From Streptomyces curacoi (GTDB lineage: Bacteria; Actinomycetota; Actinomycetes; Streptomycetales; Streptomycetaceae): DNA of 64,000 nt. Of this stretch, positions 43,107 through 51,483 are shown piece after piece. A model generated the notes under the pieces. That model did not search any database. It was given only the letters and a program-made list of their open reading frames with translations, and had not been told where the DNA came from. Both the position numbers and the translations under genes were made by a program. The stretch covers positions 186,001 to 250,000 of the forward strand of contig NZ_KQ947989.1 of assembly GCF_001513975.1 (NCBI RefSeq), read 5' to 3'. Every line of letters starts with the position of its first letter. Positions within the stretch are counted from its first letter, which is position 1.

Positions 43107-43751
43107 GTGACCGCGGCGGCCACGGTCGCCGCACTGGCCCTCGGCCGTACCGTCGCCTACGCCGCGACCTCGTCGGGTCCGGGCGACGGGTCCTTCCCCT
43201 CGGCCTCCGGGTCGGCATCGCCGTCACCGGACGCACCCGGCGGGCGGCACGGCCACGGCCACGGCCTGGGGTTCGGCCTCGGCGGCGGCGCGGTGCACGG
43301 CGAGGCGACCGTCAAGGACCCCGACACCGACGAGTGGGTGGTACGGATCTGGCAGCGCGGCACCATCGAGAAGGTGGACGGCGACCAGGTAACCGTCAGG
43401 AGCGAGGACGGTGCCGAGTGGACGTGGACCGTCGACTCCGACACCACCGTGCGTCACGACGGGGACAAGAGCACCGGCACCGGCGACCTCAAGAAGGGCG
43501 AGACCGCCTTCCTGTCCGGCACCCGGTCCGACGACGGCAAGCGGACGGCGTCCCGCGTGCTCTCGGGCACTTGGGAGGACTGGAAGAAGGACGAGGACAG
43601 GAAGAAGGGCGAGGACGGGAAGAAGGGCGAGGACGGGAGGAAGGACAGGGGGCTGGGCGACTGGCGGGGCCAACCCCCTGGGCCTCGTCACTGGGACTGG
43701 CGGGACTCCGGCCCCTCGGACCGCCCGTCGAAGAGCGGCGCGACGGCCTGA
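43107..43751 (+). CDS. exported DUF5666-like protein with charged repeats
   Basis: 214 residues. A hydrophobic signal (VAALALGRTVAYAATS), a Gly/His-rich linker and a beta domain (GTIEKVDGDQVTVRSEDGAEW to SGTRSDDGKRTASRVLSG) like DUF5666-type OB folds. Then come Lys/Glu/Asp repeats (RKKGEDGKKGEDGRKD). The GTG is the only in-frame start and has no ribosome binding site. The frame stays open upstream to 42993 with Arg-rich residues but no ATG, GTG or TTG, so the true N-terminus may use an unusual start or be lost. The function is unknown. Confidence 0.7.
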   Translation: MTAAATVAALALGRTVAYAATSSGPGDGSFPSASGSASPSPDAPGGRHGHGHGLGFGLGGGAVHGEATVKDPDTDEWVVRIWQRGTIEKVDGDQVTVRSEDGAEWTWTVDSDTTVRHDGDKSTGTGDLKKGETAFLSGTRSDDGKRTASRVLSGTWEDWKKDEDRKKGEDGKKGEDGRKDRGLGDWRGQPPGPRHWDWRDSGPSDRPSKSGATA

Positions 43752-43775
43752 TCAGGTGTGGCTTCAGGTCTGGCT

Positions 43776-44585
43776 TCAGGTCTGGTTGAGGCCGACCACG
43801 ACCGTCGCGTACAGCTCCTCGGAGACGACCGGACGCGCCGACAGTCCACTGCGGGTGAACGCCTCCAGGGCCGTCGGCGCCTGGCGTTCGCTCGTCTCGA
43901 ACAGCAGACAGCCGCCGGGCGCAAGCCAGTTCGGCGCCTCGGCGGCGACCCGGCGCAGTACGTCCAGCCCGTCCGCACCGCCGTCCAGCGCGACGAGCGG
44001 CTCATGGTCCCGTGCCTCCGCGGGCAGGAGGCCGACTTCCTCGGTGGGCACGTACGGCACGTTCGCCGCGAGGATGCCGACGCGGCCGCGCAAGCTGTCG
44101 GGCAGCGCCGCGAACAGGTCACCCGCGTGCACCTCACCGCCGAACGGGGCCACGTTACGGCGGGCGCAGCGCACCGCAGCCGGGTCGATGTCGGCGGCGT
44201 GCAGCTCGACCCGGCCCAGCGCGGCGGCGAGGGCCGCGCCGACCGCGCCCGAGCCGCAGCACAGGTCCACGACGACGGACGCGTCCGGGGCGTGCGCGAG
44301 GGCCTGCTCGACGAGGAACTCGGTGCGGCGGCGGGGCACGAAGACGCCGGGTTCCACGGCGATGCGCAGTCCGCGGAACTCGGCCCAGCCGAGGACGAGT
44401 TCGAGGGGCAGACCGGTGACGCGCCGGTCCACCATGGCGGCCAGCTCGTCCGGGGTGCGGGCCGCGGCCAGGATCAACCGGGCCTCGTCCTCGGCGAAGA
44501 CACAGCCCGCGGTCCGGAGTGCGGCCACGACGAAGTCGCGGGAGAGCGGCGTGGGGGAGGAAGGCGAAGAAGACACAGGGGGCAT
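43776..44585 (-). CDS. HemK/PrmC-like protein-glutamine methyltransferase
   Basis: 269 residues. The SAM-binding motif is VVDLCCGSGAVGAALAAAL and the adenine side is HAADIDPAAVRCARRN. The catalytic motif of the family is NPPY; here it reads NVPY. The LELVLGWAEFRGLRIAVEPGVFVPRRRTEFLVE region, in two parts, is clearly PrmC-like. True PrmC modifies release factors; this is probably a paralog often annotated as putative N5-glutamine methyltransferase. I chose the ATG at 44585. A 12-bp repeat (GGTCTGGCTTCA type) crosses its stop codon. Confidence 0.88.
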   Translation of the reverse strand: MPPVSSSPSSPTPLSRDFVVAALRTAGCVFAEDEARLILAAARTPDELAAMVDRRVTGLPLELVLGWAEFRGLRIAVEPGVFVPRRRTEFLVEQALAHAPDASVVVDLCCGSGAVGAALAAALGRVELHAADIDPAAVRCARRNVAPFGGEVHAGDLFAALPDSLRGRVGILAANVPYVPTEEVGLLPAEARDHEPLVALDGGADGLDVLRRVAAEAPNWLAPGGCLLFETSERQAPTALEAFTRSGLSARPVVSEELYATVVVGLNQT

Positions 44586-44951
44586 GGAAGCCGAGAGCCT
44601 TTCGGAAGCCGAAAGGGTGCTCTCGCGGTCGCCTACTGGCGGTGACCCGCGCCGATTCGTGGTGTGAGCACCCGACCTGACACAGCGGTAATGGGTCTCA
44701 CCTCCTGGGCCTGCGCACGACCGGGACCGTCCCGGCCGGACGGCCACACTACCCCAACGATCACGAAACGTTCCCGCGCATCGACGCCCAGCAGCGCCCA
44801 GCCCAGCCCGGTCCCGGCGCCCGGCCCCCGGCTCTCGGGGGATCGGCGGGGCGCGTACGGTGGCATGCACCACGTACGGTTGTATGAAACACACACTGAT
44901 CACGCTCGACCCGCGGGCCGTCACCTACGGCGGCCTGGAGGCACCATCCCT
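44586..44951. other. 366-bp divergent region with direct repeats
   Basis: No long gene. CGTACGGTGGCATG (44854-44867) and CGTACGGTTGTATG (44873-44886) are direct repeats with a 19-bp period. The second runs into a 23-codon frame that overlaps the start of the molybdopterin oxidoreductase gene. The first 250 bp show nothing clear. Confidence 0.45.
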
Positions 44952-44955
44952 ATGA
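44884..44955 (+). CDS. possible 23-residue leader peptide
   Basis: ATG AAA CAC ACA begins a frame whose TGA overlaps the ATG of the sulfite oxidase-like gene (ATGA). This kind of overlap usually marks translational coupling. The peptide (MKHTLITLDPRAVTYGGLE and four more residues) matches nothing I know. No ribosome binding site precedes it; a TACGGT element three bases upstream is too close for a standard leaderless start. Confidence 0.35.
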   Translation: MKHTLITLDPRAVTYGGLEAPSL

Positions 44956-45557
44956 ACGTCACCCGAGGCTTCGCAGGACGCCCACGCGTCCCGAACGCGG
45001 CACTGCCGCCCGGCCAGTACGACGCGGGCGACGACTGGCCCGTCCTGTCCGCCGAGGTCACCCCCGAGCTGACCCCCGCCGAGTGGTCGTTCCGCGTCGA
45101 CGGGCTGGTCGAGGAGCCGCACACCTGGAACTGGGAGCAGGCACACGAGCTGCCGGCATCGGTGTACGAGGGCGACATCCACTGCGTGACGGGCTGGTCG
45201 AAGTTCGGTGTGCGGTTCGGGGGTGTGTCGCTGGACGCCTTCCTGGCTGTGGTCCGGCCCCATGTGTCCGCCACACATGCCGTCGCCTATTCGCACACCG
45301 GATACACCACCAACCTTCCGCTCGCCGACCTGACCGGCGGGCGGGCCTGGATCGCCTGGGAGTACGACGGGGAGCCGCTCACCCCGGAGCACGGCGGCCC
45401 GGCGCGACTGCTGGTGCCGCATCTGTACTTCTGGAAGAGCGCCAAGTGGATCGCGGGCCTGCGGATCCTCGACCACGACGAGCCGGGGTTCTGGGAGCAG
45501 AACGGCTACCACGCCCGCGGCAACCCCTGGGAGGAGCAGAGGTACTCCGGTGACTGA
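44952..45557 (+). CDS. sulfite oxidase-like molybdopterin oxidoreductase
   Basis: 201 residues, a single molybdopterin domain of the sulfite oxidase/YedY type. The Mo-binding Cys is Cys78 in GDIHCVTGWSKFG; WIAWEYDGEPLTPEHGGPARLLVPHLYFWKSAKW, in two segments, is the typical end. It has no signal peptide, so it acts in the cytoplasm. The next gene, overlapping by eight bases, encodes a flavin reductase, its probable electron partner. GGAGG lies ten bases before the ATG. Confidence 0.92.
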   Translation: MNVTRGFAGRPRVPNAALPPGQYDAGDDWPVLSAEVTPELTPAEWSFRVDGLVEEPHTWNWEQAHELPASVYEGDIHCVTGWSKFGVRFGGVSLDAFLAVVRPHVSATHAVAYSHTGYTTNLPLADLTGGRAWIAWEYDGEPLTPEHGGPARLLVPHLYFWKSAKWIAGLRILDHDEPGFWEQNGYHARGNPWEEQRYSGD

Positions 45558-46314
45558 GGAGACCGAGACGTTCACTCCCCCGACCCGGTTCGCCGTGCCC
45601 GGGCGGATCGCCGTCAGCGACCGGACCGCCGCGGTGTGGCAGACCGCCACGATCACCGAGATCCGCCGCGAGACCGCGCACGCGGCCACCTTCCGCCTCG
45701 CGGTGCCCGCATGGGCGGGCCATCTGCCCGGCCAGCACCTGATGCTGCGCCTGACCGCCGAGGACGGCTATGTGGCCCAGCGCCACTACTCGATCGCCTC
45801 CGCGCCGGACGACTCCGGGCACATCGAGCTGACCCTGGACCATGTCGAGGGCGGTGAGGTGTCCGGCTGGTTCCACACGGTGGCCGAGCCGGGTGACACG
45901 GTGGAGGTACGCGGCCCGCTCAGCGGCTTCTTCGCCTGGCCCGGGGACCGGCCCGCGCTGCTGCTCGGCGCCGGCTCCGGCGTCGTACCGCTGATGTCGA
46001 TGGTGCGCCACCACCGGGCGCGCGGCCTGGACGTGCCGCTGCGGCTGCTGGTGTCGGCGCGCAGCCCCGAGGAGCTGATCTACGCGCGGGAGTTGGGCGC
46101 GGAGACAACGCCCGTGTTCACGCGGAGCGCCCCGAAGGGTGTGTCCGTGGGACGTATGGCCGCCGCACATGTGGCGCCGCTCCTGGCCGAGCCGCCTGCC
46201 GGTGGGTGGGAGGCATATGTGTGCGGTTCCAACGGTTTCGCCGAGCATGCCTCGCGGCTGCTCGTGGCAGCAGGTCAGCCCGTGGACCGCATCCGGATCG
46301 AGCGCTTCGGCTGA
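45550..46314 (+). CDS. FAD/NAD(P)-binding ferredoxin reductase-type protein
   Basis: 254 residues. The FAD motif is RHYSIAS, the NAD(P) motif is LLLGAGSGVVPLMSMVRH, and CGSNGFAE forms the C-terminal loop. It lacks the 2Fe-2S domain of the longer oxygenase reductases. Start GTG lies inside the end of the molybdopterin oxidoreductase gene, so the two are co-translated and probably form a redox pair. Confidence 0.92.
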   Translation: MTEETETFTPPTRFAVPGRIAVSDRTAAVWQTATITEIRRETAHAATFRLAVPAWAGHLPGQHLMLRLTAEDGYVAQRHYSIASAPDDSGHIELTLDHVEGGEVSGWFHTVAEPGDTVEVRGPLSGFFAWPGDRPALLLGAGSGVVPLMSMVRHHRARGLDVPLRLLVSARSPEELIYARELGAETTPVFTRSAPKGVSVGRMAAAHVAPLLAEPPAGGWEAYVCGSNGFAEHASRLLVAAGQPVDRIRIERFG

Positions 46315-46400
46315 CCGGCGGTCCGACGGGTTCACCGTCGCCGGTCCGTCCGCCCGGGATCGTCAGGAACGATGTCTGGTGTACGGGGTACCTGAACGGC

Positions 46401-46985
46401 ATGCGAAGCCGAGTGCGTGGCTGGCGCTGGCGGCGAAGTCCGCTGCGGCGCCGGTCGGATGTCGTCGAGGCGTGGACGGTGCTGGCCGTGACCGTCCTGC
46501 TGCTCGTCGTCGCGCCCCTGCTCGGCATGGTCGCGGCATGGTGGGCACAGGACAGCGCCCGGGCCACGGCCCGGGAGCAGCGCGCCGAGCGCCATCCCGT
46601 CCGGGCGGAGGTCGTCGGCAGGACCAGCGACGCGCTTTCCACTGCGCACGGCGGTCGGCAGCCGTCCAACAGGGTGACGGTCCACTGGACCGAGCCGGAC
46701 GGCGCACCCCGTACGGCCACGGCGCGCGTCCCGGCGGGCACGCGGACCGGCGAGACGGTCGAGGTGTGGTTCGACTCCCGGGGCCGGAGCGTGGCCCCGC
46801 CGGCGGACGACAGGGCGGTCTGGCAGCACACCGTCACCGTCGGCGTCTGTGCCACGGGCGGCGCGGTCGCCGTGATCCTCTTCGGCCACGGGGTCGTACG
46901 CCAGGCCGCGATGCGGCGCCGCCTGGCCGAATGGGAACAGGAGTGGGTTCGTACGGAGCCGGCCTGGACGGGCCGCCGGGCGTGA
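46401..46985 (+). CDS. Rv1733c-family membrane protein
   Basis: 194 residues with an Arg-rich N-terminus, one membrane helix at about 23-46, an extracytoplasmic domain (VRAEVVGRTSD to VEVWFDSRGRSVAPP) and a second helix at about 147-166. This is the layout of Rv1733c, a dormancy-regulon protein of mycobacteria, which has many Streptomyces paralogs. The function is unknown. Confidence 0.82.
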   Translation: MRSRVRGWRWRRSPLRRRSDVVEAWTVLAVTVLLLVVAPLLGMVAAWWAQDSARATAREQRAERHPVRAEVVGRTSDALSTAHGGRQPSNRVTVHWTEPDGAPRTATARVPAGTRTGETVEVWFDSRGRSVAPPADDRAVWQHTVTVGVCATGGAVAVILFGHGVVRQAAMRRRLAEWEQEWVRTEPAWTGRRA

Positions 46986-47079
46986 CCCGAGCCGTGCCCA
47001 CCGGGCTGCGGCAGCTGCAACCGCTGCAGCGGCTGCGACCGCGCAGTTGGAGGTCATCGGCCGCTACGGCTTCGGGTGT

Positions 47080-48588
47080 TCAGCCGATCCGCTTCACCTG
47101 GTTCCGCAGCCAGAAGGGCCGTCGCCCCCGTACGGTCGGGAACCGGCGCAGATCACGGCGGTACTGGCGGGCGGTGGGCGGCTGCCGCCACCTGGGCATG
47201 GGGTCCCGTTTCATCGCCTGGTAGGTGATGCGCCAGGGGCCGTCGCCGTAGTACGGGCGTGTGCTCGGGTCGTTCTTCTCGATGTTCATGACGAGGACGT
47301 AGCCCACGCCGTGCTCCGCCGAGTAACTCGCCTCGCGCAGTCGTCGCAGGGCCGCGCGCTCGGGGAAGTCGGGCAGTTCGAGGAGGTCGCCGTTCGTGCT
47401 CCGGCCTTCGTTCTCGTCTCCTCCGCCCGGACTTTCCTCCTCGGGTGAGTCCTCCCCGCCGGCCCCATCCGCGGTGGGTTCCTCCTCCACTGCCTCGTCC
47501 CACGCCCACGCCCACCGGTCCGCCGGATCCACCCGCAGCTGGATCTCCTCATGCTCGGCGGCGGCCCGGTACTCCAGGATCAGCAGGCGCCACTCGGGCG
47601 GCGCCGCCTCCACCGCCACGGCGGCGACGCGCTCGGGCAGCTGCTCCTTCTCCTCGTCGGTGAGCGGCCGCTCGTAGCGTTGCAGCCGCTCGCGCTGCCG
47701 CCGGGTGGGGCCCCGGCCGAGTGGGCCGAAGCTGCTGCTGTAGCGCATTTCGAGCAGCAGCCTGCCGACGAACGCCCAGCCCTGGACGCTGTTGTAGTAA
47801 AGGATCCTGATCAGCCGGAAGTTGAAGTCGAAGGTGACGTCGACGTCGGTGCGGCGGTAGGTGACGGGGGCGTGTTCGCCGAGCCATTGGCCGAGGGAGT
47901 TGTCCGGCCCCAGGGCGGAGGCGATCAGCACCTGCAGCAGGCTTTCGACGACCAGTACGGCGAGGAACCAGACGGCGCACACCGCGACGGTCAGCGGCCA
48001 GGCGAGCCATGCCGGGGCGAGGCTTGCGAAGAAGCCGTGCACTTGGTCGGGCACCCAGGTCACGACGGTCTTGACGACATCGGGCAGGGTGCTCGCGTAG
48101 CCGGCGAGGACCACCAGCGCGGCCCTGTCCAGCACATGGCGCAGTACGCCGGGAAAGCCGAACGAGAACCCCGGGTCGGGCCGGAACCCGGCCATGTTCC
48201 TGGCGCACAGCGCGACGAGCGCGAGCACCTGGCCGGCGGCGGCGAGCAGGGCGACGCTGCCATGGAAACCGGGCGGCTTCTGGAACTGGGTGGAGACGAG
48301 GTATCCGGAGAGACCGAAGAGGAACGCCTGGACGATCCAGACCACCACGATCAGAAGCCGCCCGGTGAATGCCACCGAGGCGGAGCGTGGCACGGCCTCG
48401 GACGCGGGCGGACGCAGTTCCGGCCGGTTCAGCAACGTGAACAGGCCCGTCAGAACGGCGATGGCCACGGAGAGGTGGGTCCTCGCCTGTCCATGGACGT
48501 CGGCGAACCCCGAGAAGAGATACAGCCCGATCAGAACGATCAGACAGAGGACCTGTGCCGTAGCCCGACGTCTTCCCCCGGTGGACAT
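47080..48588 (-). CDS. large membrane protein of unknown function
   Basis: 502 residues. About six membrane helices fill the N-terminal 230 residues (one begins LCLIVLIGLYLFSGFADVHG), and a soluble cytoplasmic half follows. That half has an acidic low-complexity stretch (near residues 375-400) and a C-terminal part with DPMPRWRQPPTARQYRRDL. I know no family for it. It stands alone with good codon bias. The 282-bp space upstream of it holds nothing I can identify. Confidence 0.78.
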   Translation of the reverse strand: MSTGGRRRATAQVLCLIVLIGLYLFSGFADVHGQARTHLSVAIAVLTGLFTLLNRPELRPPASEAVPRSASVAFTGRLLIVVVWIVQAFLFGLSGYLVSTQFQKPPGFHGSVALLAAAGQVLALVALCARNMAGFRPDPGFSFGFPGVLRHVLDRAALVVLAGYASTLPDVVKTVVTWVPDQVHGFFASLAPAWLAWPLTVAVCAVWFLAVLVVESLLQVLIASALGPDNSLGQWLGEHAPVTYRRTDVDVTFDFNFRLIRILYYNSVQGWAFVGRLLLEMRYSSSFGPLGRGPTRRQRERLQRYERPLTDEEKEQLPERVAAVAVEAAPPEWRLLILEYRAAAEHEEIQLRVDPADRWAWAWDEAVEEEPTADGAGGEDSPEEESPGGGDENEGRSTNGDLLELPDFPERAALRRLREASYSAEHGVGYVLVMNIEKNDPSTRPYYGDGPWRITYQAMKRDPMPRWRQPPTARQYRRDLRRFPTVRGRRPFWLRNQVKRIG

Positions 48589-48870
48589 CGGCTCATGATA
48601 GAAGTCCCTTGCCCCACAGGGGAGTTGGAGTCGTCACTCGGCACACGTTCTCCCCAATCGGCAAGGCGTCCCCTCGCCTCCCGTGCGGGGCGACGGCCGG
48701 GGCGGACGGTCAGCCGGTCGAGAGCGGTGGTGCCGGGGAGGCGGCCTCCCGGGTGGCGGCCCAGGAGGCGAGCAGGCGCAGGCCGTCTCCCGAACGTCGG
48801 CCACGTGGAACCGTCCCCCATCCCCCATCCCCCGGCACACCAGTGCATCGAGGCCCTGACACCCTGGCCC

Positions 48871-50250
48871 CTACACGAGCCGCTGCATCCGCCGCGCAAT
48901 GCGCCCGTGATCCCGCAGCGCGTCCCCAAGACCGGGAAGGACCGGTTCGCCGCGGTCGACCAGGACCCGGCCCCCGACCACCGTGGTCCAGGCCCGGGCC
49001 GGCCCGCAGCGCAGCCAGGCCTCCACGGGGTCGCTGAGCGCGCCGGCGAGCGCCACCTCGTGCAGGTCCCACACGATCAGGTCGGCGCAGGCCCCGGGCC
49101 GTAGATGACCCAGTTCGTCATCGCGGCCCAGGCAGCGCGCCGAGCCGCGGGTGGCGATGTCGAGGGCGTCGCGGGCGGTCATCGCTGCGGGTCCGCCGCG
49201 GTAGCGGCCCAGCAGCAGCGCCGCCCGGGTCTCCATCCAGAGGGAGGCGTGGTCCGTCGAGGCGGAGCCGTCGCAGCCGATGCCGACGGGCAGGCCCAGC
49301 TCGCGCATCTCCTTCACACGCGCGGTTCCGCCGCCGATGAGCATGTTGGAGCTGGGGCAGTGCGCCACGCCGACGCCGGCCGCGGCGAGGCGGTGCAGCT
49401 CGGCGTCGTTCGGGTAGATGCAGTGCGCGACCCAGCTGCGGGCACTCATCCACCCCGTCTCCTCGAAGTACTCGACGGGACGGCAGCCGTAGGTCTGGAG
49501 GCAGTACGTGTCCTCGTCGTGGTCCTCGGCGAGGTGGGTGTGCAGCCGTACGTCGTGGCGCTCGGCGAGTTCGGCGGTCGCGGTCATCAGCGACCTGGTG
49601 ACCGAGAACGGCGAGCAGGGCGCGAGCGCGACCCGCACCAGCGCGCCCGGTTCGGGGTCGTGGTAGGTGCTGATCAGGCGCTCGCTGTCGGCGAGCACCT
49701 CCTCCTCGGTCTGGGTGACGCTTCTGGGCGGCAGTCCGCCGTCCTCGACCGAGCGGGTCATCGAGCCGCGGGTGGCGTGGAAGCGGAAGCCGATGTCACG
49801 GGCGGCGCGGATCTCGGCGTCGACGAGGTGCGGGCGGGGATGGACGTACAGGTGGTCGGACGACGTGGTGCAGCCGCCCATCAGGAGTTCCGCCATGCCG
49901 GCGTACGCCGACACGTACGCGGCCTCCTCGTCGAGGCCCGCCCAGAGCGGGTAGAGGGTGGTCAGCCAGTCGAACAGCGAGCCGGTCACGGCGGGCGCGT
50001 AGGAGCGGGTGAGGTTCTGGTAGATGTGATGGTGCGTGTTGACCAGGCCCGGGGTGACGAGCCGGCCGGCCGCCGAGACGGTCGTACGGGCCTCGGGCTC
50101 GCTCCCGGCGCCACCGACGCCGGTGACCCGACCACCGGTCACGGCGACCCAGCCGCCCGGGATCTCCCGGTCCTCGTCCACGACGAGCAGTTCGGCGTCT
50201 CTGACCAGCAGTTCTGCGGCGTTGACCGGAGGGTCGACGGCAGGCGTCAT
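48871..50250 (-). CDS. 8-oxoguanine deaminase-like amidohydrolase
   Basis: 459 residues of the amidohydrolase superfamily (AtzB/guanine deaminase group). Metal ligands are seen in VNTHHHIYQN (His-x-His), LHTHLAED (His) and CDGSASTD (Asp). VAHCPSSNMLIGGG and LRPGACADLIVWD are characteristic of the group that includes 8-oxoguanine deaminase, hydroxyatrazine hydrolase and cytosine-related enzymes. Deamination of an oxidised purine is the most likely reaction. The ATG at 50250 follows TACGAT by six bases, so the mRNA may be leaderless. Confidence 0.88.
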   Translation of the reverse strand: MTPAVDPPVNAAELLVRDAELLVVDEDREIPGGWVAVTGGRVTGVGGAGSEPEARTTVSAAGRLVTPGLVNTHHHIYQNLTRSYAPAVTGSLFDWLTTLYPLWAGLDEEAAYVSAYAGMAELLMGGCTTSSDHLYVHPRPHLVDAEIRAARDIGFRFHATRGSMTRSVEDGGLPPRSVTQTEEEVLADSERLISTYHDPEPGALVRVALAPCSPFSVTRSLMTATAELAERHDVRLHTHLAEDHDEDTYCLQTYGCRPVEYFEETGWMSARSWVAHCIYPNDAELHRLAAAGVGVAHCPSSNMLIGGGTARVKEMRELGLPVGIGCDGSASTDHASLWMETRAALLLGRYRGGPAAMTARDALDIATRGSARCLGRDDELGHLRPGACADLIVWDLHEVALAGALSDPVEAWLRCGPARAWTTVVGGRVLVDRGEPVLPGLGDALRDHGRIARRMQRLV

Positions 50251-50353
50251 GGCGCCATCGTAGGCGCTCGGTACGGCAAACACCTGGCGAGTCCTCCGAT
50301 CACCCACGTACGGTGTGATCATCTGCCCTCACTCTTCGCAAAGGCGGTCCTAG

Positions 50354-51322
50354 ATGGCCCTGTTCGACCTTCCGCTCGACGAACTGCGCGAGTACCGCAG
50401 CGAGTCCGTCGAGCCCGAGGACTTCGACGCGTTCTGGTCCAAGACCCTCGGGGAGGCCCGCGAGCACGATCTGGACGCCCGCTTCGAGCCGGTCGACACG
50501 GGACTGTCCACGGTGCGGGTGTACGACGTGACGTTCGCCGGGTTCGGCGGTCACCCGGTGAAGGGCTGGCTGCGGCTGCCCGCCGGGGCCACGGAGCCGC
50601 TGCCGCTGGTCGTGGAGTTCATCGGCTACGGCGGCGGGCGCGGCCTGCCGCACGAGAACCTGCTGTGGGCGTCCACGGGCCGCGCGCACTTCGTGATGGA
50701 CACGCGCGGCCAGGGCAGCGCGTGGGGCGCCGGTGGCGGGACCCCGGACCCGGTGGGTGCGGCGCCTGCCTACCCCGGGTTCATGACGCGGGGCATCGAC
50801 GCGCCCGAGAACTACTACTACCGCCGGGTGTTCACGGACGCGGTGCGTGCTGTGGAGGCCGCCCGCTCGCATCCGCTGACCGACGCCTCGCGCACCGTGG
50901 CGCTGGGTGCGAGCCAGGGCGGCGGCATCACGATCGCGGTCGGCGGCCTGGTCTCCGACCTCGCGGCGATCGCGCCGGATGTGCCGTTCCTGTGCGACTA
51001 CCCGCGCGCGGCGACCATCACGGACCGCCACCCGTACCGCGAGATAGGCCTCTACCTGAAGACCCACCGGGGCCGCACCCAGGACGCCCTGCGCACCCTC
51101 TCCTACTTCGACGCCGTCCACTTCGCGGCCCGCGGCCGGGCTCCCGCCCTCTTCTCGGCGGCCCTGGAGGACCAGACCTGCCCGCCCTCCACCGTCTTCG
51201 CCGCCTTCAACGCCTGGGCCCACGACGAGAAGGCCATCGAGGTGTACGACTTCAACGACCACGAGGGCGGGGGCCCGTTCCACGAGGCGGCCAAGCTGGA
51301 CTGGCTGCGCTCACACGCCTGA
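50354..51322 (+). CDS. acetylxylan esterase/cephalosporin C deacetylase (CE7)
   Basis: 322 residues of carbohydrate esterase family 7. The RGQGS motif, the nucleophile Ser187 in GASQGGG, the Asp in LEDQTCPPS and the His in NDHEGGG form the usual CE7 triad. It removes acetyl groups from xylo-oligosaccharides and related compounds. No signal peptide is present, so it works inside the cell on imported oligosaccharides. A serine hydrolase gene follows 161 bp later. Confidence 0.93.
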   Translation: MALFDLPLDELREYRSESVEPEDFDAFWSKTLGEAREHDLDARFEPVDTGLSTVRVYDVTFAGFGGHPVKGWLRLPAGATEPLPLVVEFIGYGGGRGLPHENLLWASTGRAHFVMDTRGQGSAWGAGGGTPDPVGAAPAYPGFMTRGIDAPENYYYRRVFTDAVRAVEAARSHPLTDASRTVALGASQGGGITIAVGGLVSDLAAIAPDVPFLCDYPRAATITDRHPYREIGLYLKTHRGRTQDALRTLSYFDAVHFAARGRAPALFSAALEDQTCPPSTVFAAFNAWAHDEKAIEVYDFNDHEGGGPFHEAAKLDWLRSHA

Positions 51323-51483
51323 CAGGCGCCGCGTGGAAAGACGTGAAACCGCGGAGCGGTTCGCCTACGGGTGAGTTCGGCGTGTTCGACGCCTTCCGCC
51401 CTGTCCGACCAGTCGGTACGTTCGGCAACGCCCGGGTCGCAGTGTCGCGGCCCGGGCTTTCGGCGGACCACGAAGGGTGACCC

